The notes under the pieces are model-generated. The model made no database searches. It was not told where the DNA came from and saw only the letters and a list, made by a program, of their open reading frames with translations. The translations under genes were made by a program, and so were the position numbers. A stretch of DNA of 64,000 nt from Methylobacterium sp. 10 (GTDB lineage Bacteria > Pseudomonadota > Alphaproteobacteria > Rhizobiales > Beijerinckiaceae). Positions within the stretch are counted from its first letter, which is position 1, and each line of letters opens with the position of its first letter. Positions 32,618 through 43,486 of this stretch are shown here, piece after piece. The stretch covers positions 1,352,533 through 1,416,532 of the forward strand of contig NZ_KI912577.1 of the NCBI RefSeq assembly GCF_000519085.1, written 5' to 3'.

Positions 32618-32730
32618 CCTCATCCCGAGGCGCTCTTTGCTCGAGCAAAGGGCCTCGAAGGAGCCCTCAAGTCGTCGCGCGATCCCTGGAGGGCTCCTTC
32701 GAGGCCGCTACGCGGCACCTCAGGATGAGG
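32618..32730. repeat. 113-bp palindromic repeat element
   Basis: Outer arms cctcatcccgagg and cctcaggatgagg enclose a second dyad, ggcctcgaaggagccctc (32651-32668) and gagggctccttcgaggcc (32689-32706), an 18-bp near-perfect inverted repeat. A related half-site, cctcgggatgaggcaagg, is at 47705-47722. No ORF is visible. It probably belongs to a REP or RPE-like family and sits in the 366-bp gap before dadA. Confidence 0.8.
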
Positions 32731-32765
32731 TAAGGCCTTGCAAAAACAACTCAAACAGGCCTGGG

Positions 32766-32864
32766 CGGGTTTCGCAACGATGGTTGCCGCTTCTGCGGCC
32801 TGAAACCTGCGACACGCCGAAGGCCCGAGCGAGGGGGAGAGCGTTGGCCAGCCAATGCGAACCC
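32766..32864 (+). repeat. structured dispersed repeat, family A copy 2
   Basis: Outer pairing ggtttc (32768-32773) with gaaacc (32802-32807) encloses a gccgc-ttct-gcggc hairpin (32786-32799). Hairpin 2 is gcgttggc-ca-gccaatgc (32841-32858). It shares aaacctgcgacacgycgaag and gcgttggc...gcgaacc with copy 1 at 20325-20421. It ends 58 bp before dadA. Confidence 0.75.
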
Positions 32865-32921
32865 GCTCGGGGCGCCAAGCCCATTCCGGACCCCACCCCG
32901 ATCCTCTACGGAACGTCGGCC

Positions 32922-34187
32922 ATGCATGTCCTCATCCTCGGTGGCGGTGTCGTCGGCGTCACCTCGGCCTATTACCTGGCCAAGGCCGGCCACCGTGTCA
33001 CCGTGCTGGAGCGCCAGCCGGCGGCGGGGCTCGAGACGAGCTTCGCCAATGCAGGCCAGGTCTCGCCGGGATATTCGGCGCCCTGGGCGGCGCCCGGCAT
33101 TCCCGTCAAGGCGATGAAGTGGCTGATGATGCGCCACCGGCCCCTCGTGGTCTGGCCGAGCTTCGAGCCGCGCTTCTATGGCTGGCTCGCCCGCATGCTG
33201 GCGAATTGCACGGAGGAGGCCTACCAGCGCAACAAGGGCCGGATGGTGCGTCTGGCCGAATACAGCCGCGACGTGCTGCGCGACCTGCGCACCGAGACCG
33301 GCATCGCCTACGACCATCGTGAGCAGGGCACGCTCCAGCTGTTCCGGACGGCCAAACAGCTCGACCATATCGGCGACGATACCCGCGTCCTCGACGCTTA
33401 CGGCGTGCCCTACGCGGTGCTGGACCCCGCCGGCTGCATCATGGCCGAACCGGCCCTGGCACGGGTGGCCGGAACCTTCGTCGGCGGCCTGCAGCTCCCC
33501 GGTGACGAGACCGGCGATGCGCATCTGTTCACCCAGCGCCTCGCCGCGCTCTGCGAAGGCATCGGCGTGGTCTTCCGCTACGACACGGCGATCACGGGTC
33601 TGCGGAGCGAGGGCGACCGGATCAGCGGCGTGGCGACGGCAGGCGGCGAGATCCTGACGGCCGACGCTTATGTCGCGGCCATGGGCAGCTACACCCCGGC
33701 TCTGCTCCGACCCTTCGGCATCGGCCTGCCGATCTATCCGGTGAAGGGCTATTCCCTCACCCTGCCCGTCACCGATGCGGAGGCGGCGCCGGTCTCGACG
33801 GTGATGGACGAGACCTACAAGGTGGCGATCACCCGGCTCGGCGACCGCATCCGGGTCGGCGGCACCGCCGAACTCGCCGGCTTCAGCGCGGTCCTGCGCG
33901 GACCGCGCCGGGAGACCCTGGTCCGCTCCGTCGGCGACCTGTTCCCGGCGGGTGGCGATCTCTCGCAGGCAAAGTTCTGGACCGGCCTGCGGCCGATGAC
34001 GCCGGATGGCACGCCCATCGTCGGCGGAACGCACCTGTCGAACCTCTACACCAATACCGGCCACGGCACCCTGGGCTGGACCATGGCCTGCGGCTCGGGC
34101 CGGGTGCTGGCCGACCTCATCTCCGGCCGCACGCCGGACATCGCCACCCCGGACCTTGCCGTCAGCCGCTACGTTCGCGGCGCATGA
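32922..34187 (+). CDS. dadA: D-amino acid dehydrogenase small subunit
   Basis: 421 aa, the usual length. The N-terminal FAD-binding dinucleotide fold is [20 protein letters not shown] with [10 protein letters not shown]. Family segments include [20 protein letters not shown], a mid-protein [10 protein letters not shown] and the C-terminal [20 protein letters not shown] and [11 protein letters not shown]. It oxidises D-amino acids such as D-alanine to keto acids, passing electrons to the membrane quinone pool. The true start (MHVLILGG) lies well inside a longer in-frame ORF that runs back through the repeats. Confidence 0.94.
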   Translation: MHVLILGGGVVGVTSAYYLAKAGHRVTVLERQPAAGLETSFANAGQVSPGYSAPWAAPGIPVKAMKWLMMRHRPLVVWPSFEPRFYGWLARMLANCTEEAYQRNKGRMVRLAEYSRDVLRDLRTETGIAYDHREQGTLQLFRTAKQLDHIGDDTRVLDAYGVPYAVLDPAGCIMAEPALARVAGTFVGGLQLPGDETGDAHLFTQRLAALCEGIGVVFRYDTAITGLRSEGDRISGVATAGGEILTADAYVAAMGSYTPALLRPFGIGLPIYPVKGYSLTLPVTDAEAAPVSTVMDETYKVAITRLGDRIRVGGTAELAGFSAVLRGPRRETLVRSVGDLFPAGGDLSQAKFWTGLRPMTPDGTPIVGGTHLSNLYTNTGHGTLGWTMACGSGRVLADLISGRTPDIATPDLAVSRYVRGA

Positions 34188-34191
34188 CGAA

Positions 34192-34221
34192 GGCCCTCTC
34201 GCGCCGAGGCACGAGAGGGCC
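34192..34221. terminator. bidirectional terminator between dadA and thiC
   Basis: A 10-bp perfect stem, ggccctctcg / cgagagggcc, with a 10-nt loop, in the 46-bp gap between the convergent genes. Confidence 0.75.
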
Positions 34222-34233
34222 GAGTGAGGCGGC

Positions 34234-36189
<1,956 letters not shown>

Positions 36190-36240
36190 TCAGGACGACG
36201 GGCGCCCGCTCGACACGAGCCGGATACCCAAACGCAGTTC

Positions 36241-36327
36241 CCGTCCCTCCGCCGGTATGAGCCGGATCAGGTTCAAGGGTCAGGGCTGCGGCCCTATCTC
36301 AGCCCCCTGAACGGGGCCCCCCTCGGA
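36241..36327 (-). promoter_or_regulatory. TPP (THI-box) riboswitch
   Basis: Read on the minus strand, the sequence contains the conserved GGGGGCTGAGATAGGGC arm and ACCCTTGAACCTGATCCGG, followed by TACCGGCGGAGGGA. These are the pyrimidine- and pyrophosphate-sensing arms of the TPP riboswitch. It precedes thiC on the same strand. The expression platform in the 100 nt before the thiC ATG was not resolved. Confidence 0.97.
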
Positions 36328-36616
36328 ACGATTCGAAAGTCTGCGTTTGCCGCGTCTTTGTCAATTGCCGGGAGATACATCTTCGCCGGAGTGAACGATC
36401 GCCCCTCTCGTCGACCGCCGTGGCGCCTGGGTCGCCGGTCTTTCGATCCAGGCAGTTATCCGACCGTTGACCGTAGTCTCGGATTTAATCCGCAAGGACA
36501 GTTCTTTATTGGCGTGACTTTCGCCAGACCGTAAAACGGTCGCGCACAATGGAGCCTTCCCGGTCGGCCGCGCGTTGTCGATCCTAATGTCCCCTAGACG
36601 ATCAGGCTGGTGTTCC

Positions 36617-37372
36617 ATGAACAAGCTTATTCTCGCATCGGCCGCCTTGCTTGGCGCGGTCGCATTCCTTCCCGCGACGGCCGACGCCCGTGAAGGCGGT
36701 GGACTGGGTGCCTTCGCCGGCGGTGGCGGTGGAGGCGGAGGGGGTATGAGCCGTGGCGGTGGCGGTGGCGGTGGCGGTGGTATGAGCCGCGGCGGCGGCG
36801 GCGGACTTGGTGCCTTCGGTGGTGGCGGTGGCGGTGGTATGAGCCGCGGCGGCGGCGGCGGACTTGGTGCCTTCGGTGGTGGCGGCGGCGGCGGTATGAG
36901 CCGCGGCGGCGGTGGCGGTCTCGGCGCCTTCGGTGGTGGTGGCGGTCAAGGAATCGGCGGTGGACGCGGGCACGGCGGTATCGCCCACGGGCCGAATTTC
37001 GGCGGTGGAGGCTACAACCGGGGCGGTGGCTTCAACAGAGGCGGCTACGGCTACAACCGCGGTTATGGCTACAACCGCGGGTATGGCCGGGGCTACGGCT
37101 ATGGTGGGCTTGGCCTTGGACTGGGCCTCGGTCTTGCGGGGGCCGGGATCGGCTATGGCTACGGCAGCGGTTACTACGGTAACGGCTACGACAACGGCTA
37201 TTATGGCGGTGGCTATGCTCCGGCCTATTACGGTGGCGCCGTGGACGTTCAACAGGATGTCGGCGGGTCCGACCAGGACGTGGCCTACTGTATCCAGCGC
37301 TTCCGGTCCTACGATCAGCGGTCGGGCACCTATCTCGGCAATGACGGTCGGCGTCATCGCTGCCCGCAGTAA
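36617..37372 (+). CDS. secreted glycine-rich BA14K-family protein
   Basis: 251 aa. The signal peptide is residues 1-24 (MNKLILASAALLGAVAFLPA, then TADA). Residues 26-120 are tandem GGGLGAF / GGGGGMSRGG units with strongly repetitive DNA. Residues 125-215 are Gly/Tyr/Arg/Asn-rich (GYNRGYGYNRGYGRGYGYGG). The C-terminus carries the BA14K motif (VAYCIQRFRSYDQRSGTYLG, then NDGRRHRCPQ), known from Brucella lectin-like BA14K. It is probably an envelope or surface protein. The repeat number may vary between strains by slippage. The start is the ATG at 36617, where the signal peptide begins. Confidence 0.85.
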   Translation: MNKLILASAALLGAVAFLPATADAREGGGLGAFAGGGGGGGGGMSRGGGGGGGGGMSRGGGGGLGAFGGGGGGGMSRGGGGGLGAFGGGGGGGMSRGGGGGLGAFGGGGGQGIGGGRGHGGIAHGPNFGGGGYNRGGGFNRGGYGYNRGYGYNRGYGRGYGYGGLGLGLGLGLAGAGIGYGYGSGYYGNGYDNGYYGGGYAPAYYGGAVDVQQDVGGSDQDVAYCIQRFRSYDQRSGTYLGNDGRRHRCPQ

Positions 37373-37415
37373 CATCCTGCCGACGGGTAGGAACGCCTGA
37401 GCCTCCTCGCTTCGA

Positions 37416-37445
37416 GAAGCCCCGCAGCCTCCGCTGCGGGGCTTC
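37416..37445 (+). terminator. terminator after the BA14K gene
   Basis: A 13-bp perfect stem, gaagccccgcagc / gctgcggggcttc, with a 4-nt loop. On the plus strand there is no long T-run. Confidence 0.7.
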
Positions 37446-37591
37446 ATCGCATCCGGGCGGCGGTTCGCTCGGCCGATGAGGAAATGACGTCGAAGCCGAG
37501 GCCATGTCCCTCGCACCGGCATCCCGAGCACGTGGCCATGCCCGAAACGGCGCATCTTCCGGTGCGGGGCGGCATGGCGTAACGCCCTATC

Positions 37592-38119
37592 ATGGTCGCT
37601 TCCGGTCCCTCCCTCGCTCCCGACGACATCGCCCACGTCATTCAGGTCGCGCTTGCGCCCGCCTTCCTGCTGACGGCACTGGCGACGCTGCTCAACGTCT
37701 TCTCCACGCGCCTGGGGCGGGTGGCCGACCGGGTCGATGACGCCGCCGACCGGCTGCAGAAGGCGGATGCGGACGAGGCCGCCCACCTGTCGTACCAGCT
37801 GACCTATCTGCGCCGGCGCTCCTTCATGCTCGACGCGGCGGTGGTCCTCGCCTCGTTCGGCAGCATCATGACCGGCATCGCGGTGCTGACGCTGTTCGTC
37901 GGGGCCTTGCGCGACGCCGCCACGGCCTCCGTCCTGTTCGGCTGCTTCGGCATAGCCCTGGTCTGCACGGTGGCGGCCATCGTCGCCTTCCTCGTGGAGA
38001 TCCTGATGGCGGGCCGCCGCGTCAGGGACGAGGTCGACCGCCAGACCGTCGAGGCTTCGGACCGGGAAGCGGGCGGACCCGAGATCCCCCACCGCTCGCC
38101 TCGACCGGGCCGGTCCTGA
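37592..38119 (+). CDS. DUF2721 membrane protein
   Basis: 175 aa. Three membrane helices (about 18-40, 82-105, 112-140). The family pattern is LATLLNVFSTRLGRVADRV and YLRRRSFMLDAAVVLASFGS. Function unknown; these proteins are common single-gene membrane proteins in proteobacteria. The short C-terminal tail is hydrophilic. Confidence 0.8.
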   Translation: MVASGPSLAPDDIAHVIQVALAPAFLLTALATLLNVFSTRLGRVADRVDDAADRLQKADADEAAHLSYQLTYLRRRSFMLDAAVVLASFGSIMTGIAVLTLFVGALRDAATASVLFGCFGIALVCTVAAIVAFLVEILMAGRRVRDEVDRQTVEASDREAGGPEIPHRSPRPGRS

Positions 38120-38134
38120 CCAGGGCCGGCGACT

Positions 38135-38578
38135 TCACGCCCCGGTGGGTGCTTCGCCATGCGTGTCGAGCCATCGCACGGCGCCGCCGAGGTCGAAGCC
38201 TCGCTCCCGGCCGTAGGCCAGGAGGTCGTCGCGGCTTAGACGTCCCGCCAGCACTTCGGACAGGGCCCACAGGGTGAGCGAGCGGGTGCCGCCGCGGCAA
38301 TGGGCGAGGACCGGGCCGGGTGCGCCCTCCACGGCTTCCCGGAAGCGCGCGACGTCCTCATGGGTGATGCCGGGGCCGGTGACGGGAAGATGGAGATAGG
38401 CGAGCCCCGCCGCCTCGGCCGCCGCCGCTTCGGCCGCACTACCCAACTGGCCCGGCTCCTCGCCATCGGGGCGGTTGTTAATCAGCAGGGCAAAGCCCCT
38501 CGTGGACAGGTCCGCGATCTCGGCCTCGTTCGGCTGGCCGGAGACCGACAGGCGGGAGTCGATAGGCGTGATCGTCAT
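38135..38578 (-). CDS. DUF442/BLH-type cysteine phosphatase or sulfurtransferase domain protein
   Basis: 147 aa. It has the dual-specificity-phosphatase-like fold of the TIGR01244 group: SRLSVSGQPNEAEIADL near the start and the P-loop HCRGGTRSLTLW (Cys-x5-Arg). In Hyphomicrobiales related domains occur in Blh sulfur-stress systems, but this gene has no adjacent sulfur genes. The substrate is therefore unassigned. Confidence 0.85.
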   Translation of the reverse strand: MTITPIDSRLSVSGQPNEAEIADLSTRGFALLINNRPDGEEPGQLGSAAEAAAAEAAGLAYLHLPVTGPGITHEDVARFREAVEGAPGPVLAHCRGGTRSLTLWALSEVLAGRLSRDDLLAYGRERGFDLGGAVRWLDTHGEAPTGA

Positions 38579-38750
38579 GGGGCCTCTCTCTTGGGCTGCC
38601 TTCTGGCTGTGCGGTTCCGCTTGCCGGGGGATGGCGCTCCGGCCGGGACAGGCGGGGCATGTTCATTCCACCGCACCGCCCATCGTGAACCCGCGACCGG
38701 GCTCGTCCGTTTCCGGTCTGATCCCTCACCCCGCCTTCAGGACAACCACA

Positions 38751-39260
38751 ATGGCCGATGCAAGACAGATCGTCGACGCTCTCGTGCGCTCACGCAAGGG
38801 CGGCATCGCCGCCACGGCCGCCCTCGGAGGCCTCGCCCTCGTCGCGGGTCTGGCCCTGCGGGCGCTCCGTCCCTCTGCGCCATCCGACACCCCCGATCTG
38901 AGCCAGGTCGGCGAGGACGAGGCGCGCATCATGCTGCGCGCCATGGTGGCTGCGACCCTGGCCGACGGCATCGTCGACGCGCAGGAGCGCCGGCGCCTCG
39001 ACGCGGCGGTGGAGGCCGCCGGCATCGACCGGGATGGCCGCGCTTGGCTGGAGAGGGAACTCACCGAACCGGCCGAGATCGACGAACTCGCCGAGCGTGT
39101 GAATTCACCGGAGCAGGGCACGCGCCTCTACGCCGCGGCACGTCTGGCCATCGACGCCGACACCCTGCAGGAGCGCGAGTTCCTGAAGCGCTTCGCCGAG
39201 GCCCTCGACGTCCCGCAGGACGTGGCCGCGCGGATGGATGCCGGGTTGGAGGAGGCCTGA
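38751..39260 (+). CDS. DUF533/TerB-like protein
   Basis: 169 aa. A possible N-terminal membrane segment lies at about residues 19-37 (IAATAALGGLALVAGLALRA). The helical DUF533 domain follows: ARIMLRAMVAATLADGIVDA, QERRRLDAAVEAAGID, and TRLYAAARLAIDADTLQERE. It is related to YebE and TerB, with presumed acidic metal-binding or stress roles. Function unproven. The ATG at 38751 has a cagga ribosome-binding site. Confidence 0.82.
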   Translation: MADARQIVDALVRSRKGGIAATAALGGLALVAGLALRALRPSAPSDTPDLSQVGEDEARIMLRAMVAATLADGIVDAQERRRLDAAVEAAGIDRDGRAWLERELTEPAEIDELAERVNSPEQGTRLYAAARLAIDADTLQEREFLKRFAEALDVPQDVAARMDAGLEEA

Positions 39261-39273
39261 GACCGCTGCCGGA

Positions 39274-39891
39274 TTACTTTCCTATCCATTCATGCCCGGC
39301 CACCAGCGCCTCCACCGAGCGCGTCCAGGTGCCGGGCTGGTCGGTGGCGCCGGTGCCAAGCGCCCGCTGGACCATGACGCTGTCGCTCCAGCGGCCGTAC
39401 TTGTAGCCCACCGCCGGCAGCAGGCCGACGCGGACGAAGCCGCAGGCTTCGTGGAGCCGCAGGGACGCCTCGTTCTGCGCGTCGATATAGCCGATCATCT
39501 GGCGGTAGCCGCCGGCGGCGCAGGCCTCGATCAAAGCCGGCAGCAGGCGCCGTCCGATCCCGGCATTCAGGTGCTCGTGATGGACGTAGATCGAGTGCTT
39601 GAGCGTGTAGCGATAGGCCGGGCGCTTGCGGAACGGGACGGCATAGGCGTAGCCCGCCACCACCCCGTCGCGGTCGGCCACGAGATGCGGCAGACGCCTC
39701 TTGCGCATGGCCTTGCGGCGGCGCTTGAGGTCGTCGGGATGCAGCGGATCCTCCTCGAAATCGCCGACATCGCCCACGCCCCGCCGGATATGATGGGCGT
39801 AGATCGCCACCATCGCCGGCACGTCCGAATCCGAGGACGGCCGGATGATCACTGTGGGATCGGAGGCGGTGGGAAGCCCATCCGGACTCAC
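39274..39891 (-). CDS. GNAT N-acetyltransferase, phosphinothricin-acetyltransferase-like
   Basis: 205 aa, GTG start that overlaps the stop of the upstream decarboxylase gene. The fold begins at VIIRPSSDSDVPAMVAIYAH. The acetyl-CoA pyrophosphate loop is in VHHEHLNAGIGRRLLPALIE, followed by MIGYIDAQNEASLRLHEACG and FVRVGLLPAVGYKYGRW. The VAGYAYAVPFRKRPAYRYT stretch is typical of the Pat/MnaT group, which acetylates small amines or amino-acid analogues. Coupling to an amino-acid decarboxylase suggests the substrate may be the diamine product; this is inference. Confidence 0.87.
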   Translation of the reverse strand: MSPDGLPTASDPTVIIRPSSDSDVPAMVAIYAHHIRRGVGDVGDFEEDPLHPDDLKRRRKAMRKRRLPHLVADRDGVVAGYAYAVPFRKRPAYRYTLKHSIYVHHEHLNAGIGRRLLPALIEACAAGGYRQMIGYIDAQNEASLRLHEACGFVRVGLLPAVGYKYGRWSDSVMVQRALGTGATDQPGTWTRSVEALVAGHEWIGK

Positions 39892-42233
39892 GGGCGGTTC
39901 TCGCGCATGACGTAGGTGTAGAACCGGATCGTCCCGTCGGGATCGACGTTGCGGAACACGCCCTGGATCTCGGCTTCGAATCCGGGAAACAGGTTGGCCG
40001 AGCGTTCGAACATTTTGAAGTAATCCAGCATGGGTTTCGCCCGCTCGTCCAGTCTCTCGCCCGGCAGCACCGTGCCGATGCCCGGCGGGTAGACCAGAAG
40101 CAAGGTCGTCGCCACACGGCCCTCGGCTTCCGCGATCGGCACGTAATCGACGTTGTTGCGGGTGAGCTGCTGTACCGCCTCCTTGGGGGTCATCACCATC
40201 TCGGGCAGGTGCCCCGGCTCGAACTGCTTGCGCTGGAGCGTGCTGGTGCCGTGCTCGCGGTGGAAGGCGTGGAAATCCGCGCAGAGGTCGCGCAGGCGTA
40301 CGCCCTTGTAGCGGTTGGGGCGGCGGCGGACGAATTCCGGCATCGCGTCCTCCAGGGGCACGTTCTCGTCGTGCAGGCGCTTGAAGGCTACGAGGCCGGA
40401 GATGAGCGTGCCGGCCTTGGAGGATTCGACGCCCGGCGTCAGCAGGAAGAGCAGTGAGTTGAGGTCGTTCTTCTCCGGCACGATGCGGTTTTCGCGCAGG
40501 TACTGGGCCACGATGGGCGCGGGCACGCCGTGCTCGGCATATTCCCCCGTACGCCGGTCGAAACCGGGGGTGAGCACGGTGAGCTTGTTCGGGTCGGTCA
40601 TGGCGTAGTCCGGCGCCACATGGGTGAAGCCGTGCCAGGCGGCGCCCGGGGTCAGCTCCCAGTATTTCGCGGTGCTGGCCAGCTCGTCCGTCGAGAGGCT
40701 CTCCCACGGCACCTTGCCCTCCGGTCCCTTCACCGTGTCCGGCACGAAGGGGTCGAAGAACCAGCGGCGCAGGGGATCGCCCTCCTTCTCCTCGAACTCG
40801 CGGCGGATGGCGCGGACCTTCTTGCGCCATTCGATGCCGAGCCGGATCGTGTCGTCCCACAGGACGACGCCCGAGCGGCCCTTCATCATCTGCGCACCCA
40901 CATCGAGGGAGGCGAAGAGCGGGTAGAACGGCGAGGTCGAGGCGTGGACGAGGAAGGTCTCGTTGAAGCGCCGGTGCTCGATGCGGCGGGTCTGGCCACG
41001 GATGTGGCTGTCCTTGGTGTGGATCTGCGAAGCCTGGGAGAAGCTCGCCAGCTGCTTGTGGGTCGATTGCGTGGCGATGATGCCCGGCGAGGTCTCGTCG
41101 AGACCCTTCAGCCCCATGGCGAAGCGCCCGGCGAAGAGCGGGTGGAACTTCATGAAGCCCGCCCAGGCCTCGTCGAAGAGGATGTAGTCGCAGAGATGCC
41201 CGATCTTCTCGAGGATCATCTGCGCGTTGTAGATCGTGCCGTCATAGGTGCATTGCTCGACCACCGCGACGCGGAACGGGCGCTCGCGCTTCCAGGCCTC
41301 CTTGTCGGTCACCAGCGGGTTGGTGCGGATCTTCTCGCGGATGGCCGCCTCGTCGAGGGCCTCATGGTACATCGGGCCGATCAGGCCGAAGCAGTTGCGG
41401 TCGGTCTCCAGGAACACCGGGACCGCGCCGCCGAGGAACAGGGCGCCGTGATGGGCGGCCTTGTGGTTATTGCGGTCGAACAGGACGAGATCGCCCTCGG
41501 CGACCAGGGCCGAGAGCACGATCTTGTTGGAGGCGGAGGTGCCGTTGAGGACGAAATAAGTCTTCTCCGCGCCGAAGATGACGGCCGCCTCCTTCTGCGC
41601 CTTCAGGGCTGGGCCCTCGTGGACGAGGAGGTCGCCGAGATCGAGCACGGAGTTATCGAGGTCGTCGCGGAACACGGCCTCGCCGAGATGCTCCACGAAG
41701 ATGCGCCCGATGGGCGAGCGGTTGTAGAAGATGCCGCCGTTATGGCCGGGGCAGGTCCAGAGCTGGTTGCCCTGCTCGGCATAATCCACCAGCGCGCCGA
41801 AGAACGGCGTCTTCAGGGTCTCGGCATACTGCTTGACCCGGCTCACGAGGCCACGGGCGATGTAGTCCGGGGTCTCCTCGGCGAGGAAGATGTAGCCGTC
41901 GATGAAGTCGAGCACCTCGACGGGGATGTCCTCCAAGCGCTTGCGCCGGACCATGATGACGATGGGCATTTCCAGCCCGCGCTTGCGCATCAGGTTGATG
42001 AGGGCGGCAGCCTTGCCGTCGAGGCCGCGCTTGCCCCAATCCACCACCATGCAGCCGATGGCCGCGTCGGTCTGGACCGCGATGGCCGCATCCTCCACGC
42101 GGCGGGCGCGGACGACCTCGAAGCCGAGCTTTTCCACCGAGCCGATGATTTGCTGGACGCGCACGCCCTCGAGGTCGTCCGGGTCGAAGTTCGGCGCGCA
42201 CATGAGCACGGTGAAGCGGCGAAAGAAGTCCAT
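39888..42233 (-). CDS. Orn/Lys/Arg decarboxylase (fold-I, with N-terminal wing domain)
   Basis: 781 aa. The N-terminal receiver-like wing (residues 5-130) precedes the PLP-dependent domain. The PLP Lys is about residue 393 in TQSTHKQLASFSQASQIH. The C-terminal domain ends with a VLLVYPPGIGTVLPGE-like segment (LLLVYPPGIGTVLPGERLDE). It makes putrescine, cadaverine or agmatine from a basic amino acid. Which one cannot be set from sequence; ornithine or arginine is most likely. It runs directly into the acetyltransferase gene (GTGA overlap). The true start is MDFFRRFTVL; the frame stays open upstream but is not coding there. Confidence 0.92.
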   Translation of the reverse strand: MDFFRRFTVLMCAPNFDPDDLEGVRVQQIIGSVEKLGFEVVRARRVEDAAIAVQTDAAIGCMVVDWGKRGLDGKAAALINLMRKRGLEMPIVIMVRRKRLEDIPVEVLDFIDGYIFLAEETPDYIARGLVSRVKQYAETLKTPFFGALVDYAEQGNQLWTCPGHNGGIFYNRSPIGRIFVEHLGEAVFRDDLDNSVLDLGDLLVHEGPALKAQKEAAVIFGAEKTYFVLNGTSASNKIVLSALVAEGDLVLFDRNNHKAAHHGALFLGGAVPVFLETDRNCFGLIGPMYHEALDEAAIREKIRTNPLVTDKEAWKRERPFRVAVVEQCTYDGTIYNAQMILEKIGHLCDYILFDEAWAGFMKFHPLFAGRFAMGLKGLDETSPGIIATQSTHKQLASFSQASQIHTKDSHIRGQTRRIEHRRFNETFLVHASTSPFYPLFASLDVGAQMMKGRSGVVLWDDTIRLGIEWRKKVRAIRREFEEKEGDPLRRWFFDPFVPDTVKGPEGKVPWESLSTDELASTAKYWELTPGAAWHGFTHVAPDYAMTDPNKLTVLTPGFDRRTGEYAEHGVPAPIVAQYLRENRIVPEKNDLNSLLFLLTPGVESSKAGTLISGLVAFKRLHDENVPLEDAMPEFVRRRPNRYKGVRLRDLCADFHAFHREHGTSTLQRKQFEPGHLPEMVMTPKEAVQQLTRNNVDYVPIAEAEGRVATTLLLVYPPGIGTVLPGERLDERAKPMLDYFKMFERSANLFPGFEAEIQGVFRNVDPDGTIRFYTYVMRENRP

Positions 42234-42295
42234 GCGGGGAAAGGCTCCGGTGGTCGGATGAATCGAGGGGGGTGTGGGCGCGTTCGCGTTCCGGA

Positions 42296-43324
42296 TCAAC
42301 CGGGCCGGCCGGCGAGACTGAGCCGGCGGATGACGAGGTAGACGGCAAGCGCCGCGAGCGCGCCGATTCCCAGCGCGAGCAGCGACCCGTCGTCGGATTC
42401 GGAAAAGAACAGGCCCTTGGTGTTCATGCCGAAGACGCCCGTCACCAGGGTCGGCGGCAGGAACAGGGCCGTCAGGATCGACAGGGTGAAGAGCTGACGG
42501 TTGGTCAGGGCGGTGGTGCGGGCGGCGATCTCGTCCTGCAGCAGACGGCTGCGCTCGGACAGGACATGCATGTCGCGGTGGAGCGAATCGAGGCGTTGAA
42601 CCACCCGCGCGGCCATGGCTCTCACGGCCTCCGGCAATTGGTCGCCCTCGGTGCCGGCTTCGTCCTCGAGGCGGTGGAACACCGCCCGCAACCCGGCGAG
42701 TTGGCGGTGGGAGCGCACGGATTGGCGGCGGATCGGTCCCAGGGGCTTCGGATCGTCCGCCTTGGCCTCGTCGAGCATGTCGTCCTCGATGGCGTCGAGG
42801 GAGGAGGACAGGCGGTCGGCCGTGGCGATCAGCGACTCGACGGTGCTGCCGACGAAGCGCTCCAGCAGCTTGGCCGGGCCGGGGACGAGGATGCCGGACA
42901 AGACCGCGTCGCGGGCGGCCACCGCGCACGCCGTGGCATGGCGACGGCCGCTGACGAGGAAGCGCGGGCCGAGGATGCAATGGAGCCGGCCGTTCGGCTC
43001 CTCGCTCGACGAGCCGTCGAAGGCGCGCTCCCGGTCGGCGATGACAAAACCGGCATGGGGGCCGTCCACGACGACGCGCTGATGCTCGTCGCGGGCGAAG
43101 GTCGCGGCGGCGAGTCGGGCCGGGCCGAGGCGTCCTTCGAGGATCAGTGCCTCGGTCCGCGCATCGACGAGGTCGACATGGAGCCAGACGAAGCCGGGAT
43201 CCGGGTCGTCGAGCGAGGGAATCTCCTCCCCCGGCCCGACCTGGCGTCCCCGACCCTCGGCGTCGAAGGTGAGGGCGAAGATCAACCCCGGGAGGGGTGA
43301 TTCCTCGATGAGAAGATGCTGCAT
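42296..43324 (-). CDS. CorA/ZntB-family divalent-cation transporter
   Basis: 342 aa. A long cytoplasmic N-terminal domain with helices is followed by two C-terminal membrane helices (about 284-304 and 318-337). The signature between them is GVFGMNTKGLFF; the GMN pore motif is intact. The ZntB-like overall pattern suggests Zn2+ or Mg2+ transport. The gene precedes the decarboxylase by 62 bp on the same strand, so co-transcription is possible. Confidence 0.88.
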   Translation of the reverse strand: MQHLLIEESPLPGLIFALTFDAEGRGRQVGPGEEIPSLDDPDPGFVWLHVDLVDARTEALILEGRLGPARLAAATFARDEHQRVVVDGPHAGFVIADRERAFDGSSSEEPNGRLHCILGPRFLVSGRRHATACAVAARDAVLSGILVPGPAKLLERFVGSTVESLIATADRLSSSLDAIEDDMLDEAKADDPKPLGPIRRQSVRSHRQLAGLRAVFHRLEDEAGTEGDQLPEAVRAMAARVVQRLDSLHRDMHVLSERSRLLQDEIAARTTALTNRQLFTLSILTALFLPPTLVTGVFGMNTKGLFFSESDDGSLLALGIGALAALAVYLVIRRLSLAGRPG

Positions 43325-43486
43325 GGTGCGGTCGCGGCGATCATGGCCGGCAAAATGCCGGCTCACTAATCGCGCTGGATCGCAACGCTGGGCGACACTG
43401 TGATGACGGAGAAGCCCCTCCGCCTATCGGTGTTCGGCCTGCGGGTCATGCGATCCGCAGGAGGGGGCGAGGCCGGATGGCTCTCC

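Noticed and set aside
36323..36353. GGAAC...CGTT resembling an EcfG promoter near the thiC riboswitch
   Set aside because: The spacer is 14 bp, outside the 16-17 range, and it points away from thiC.
36710..36960. CRISPR-like repeat array
   Set aside because: The repeats are in-frame glycine-rich codons inside a secreted protein gene and have no regular unique spacers.
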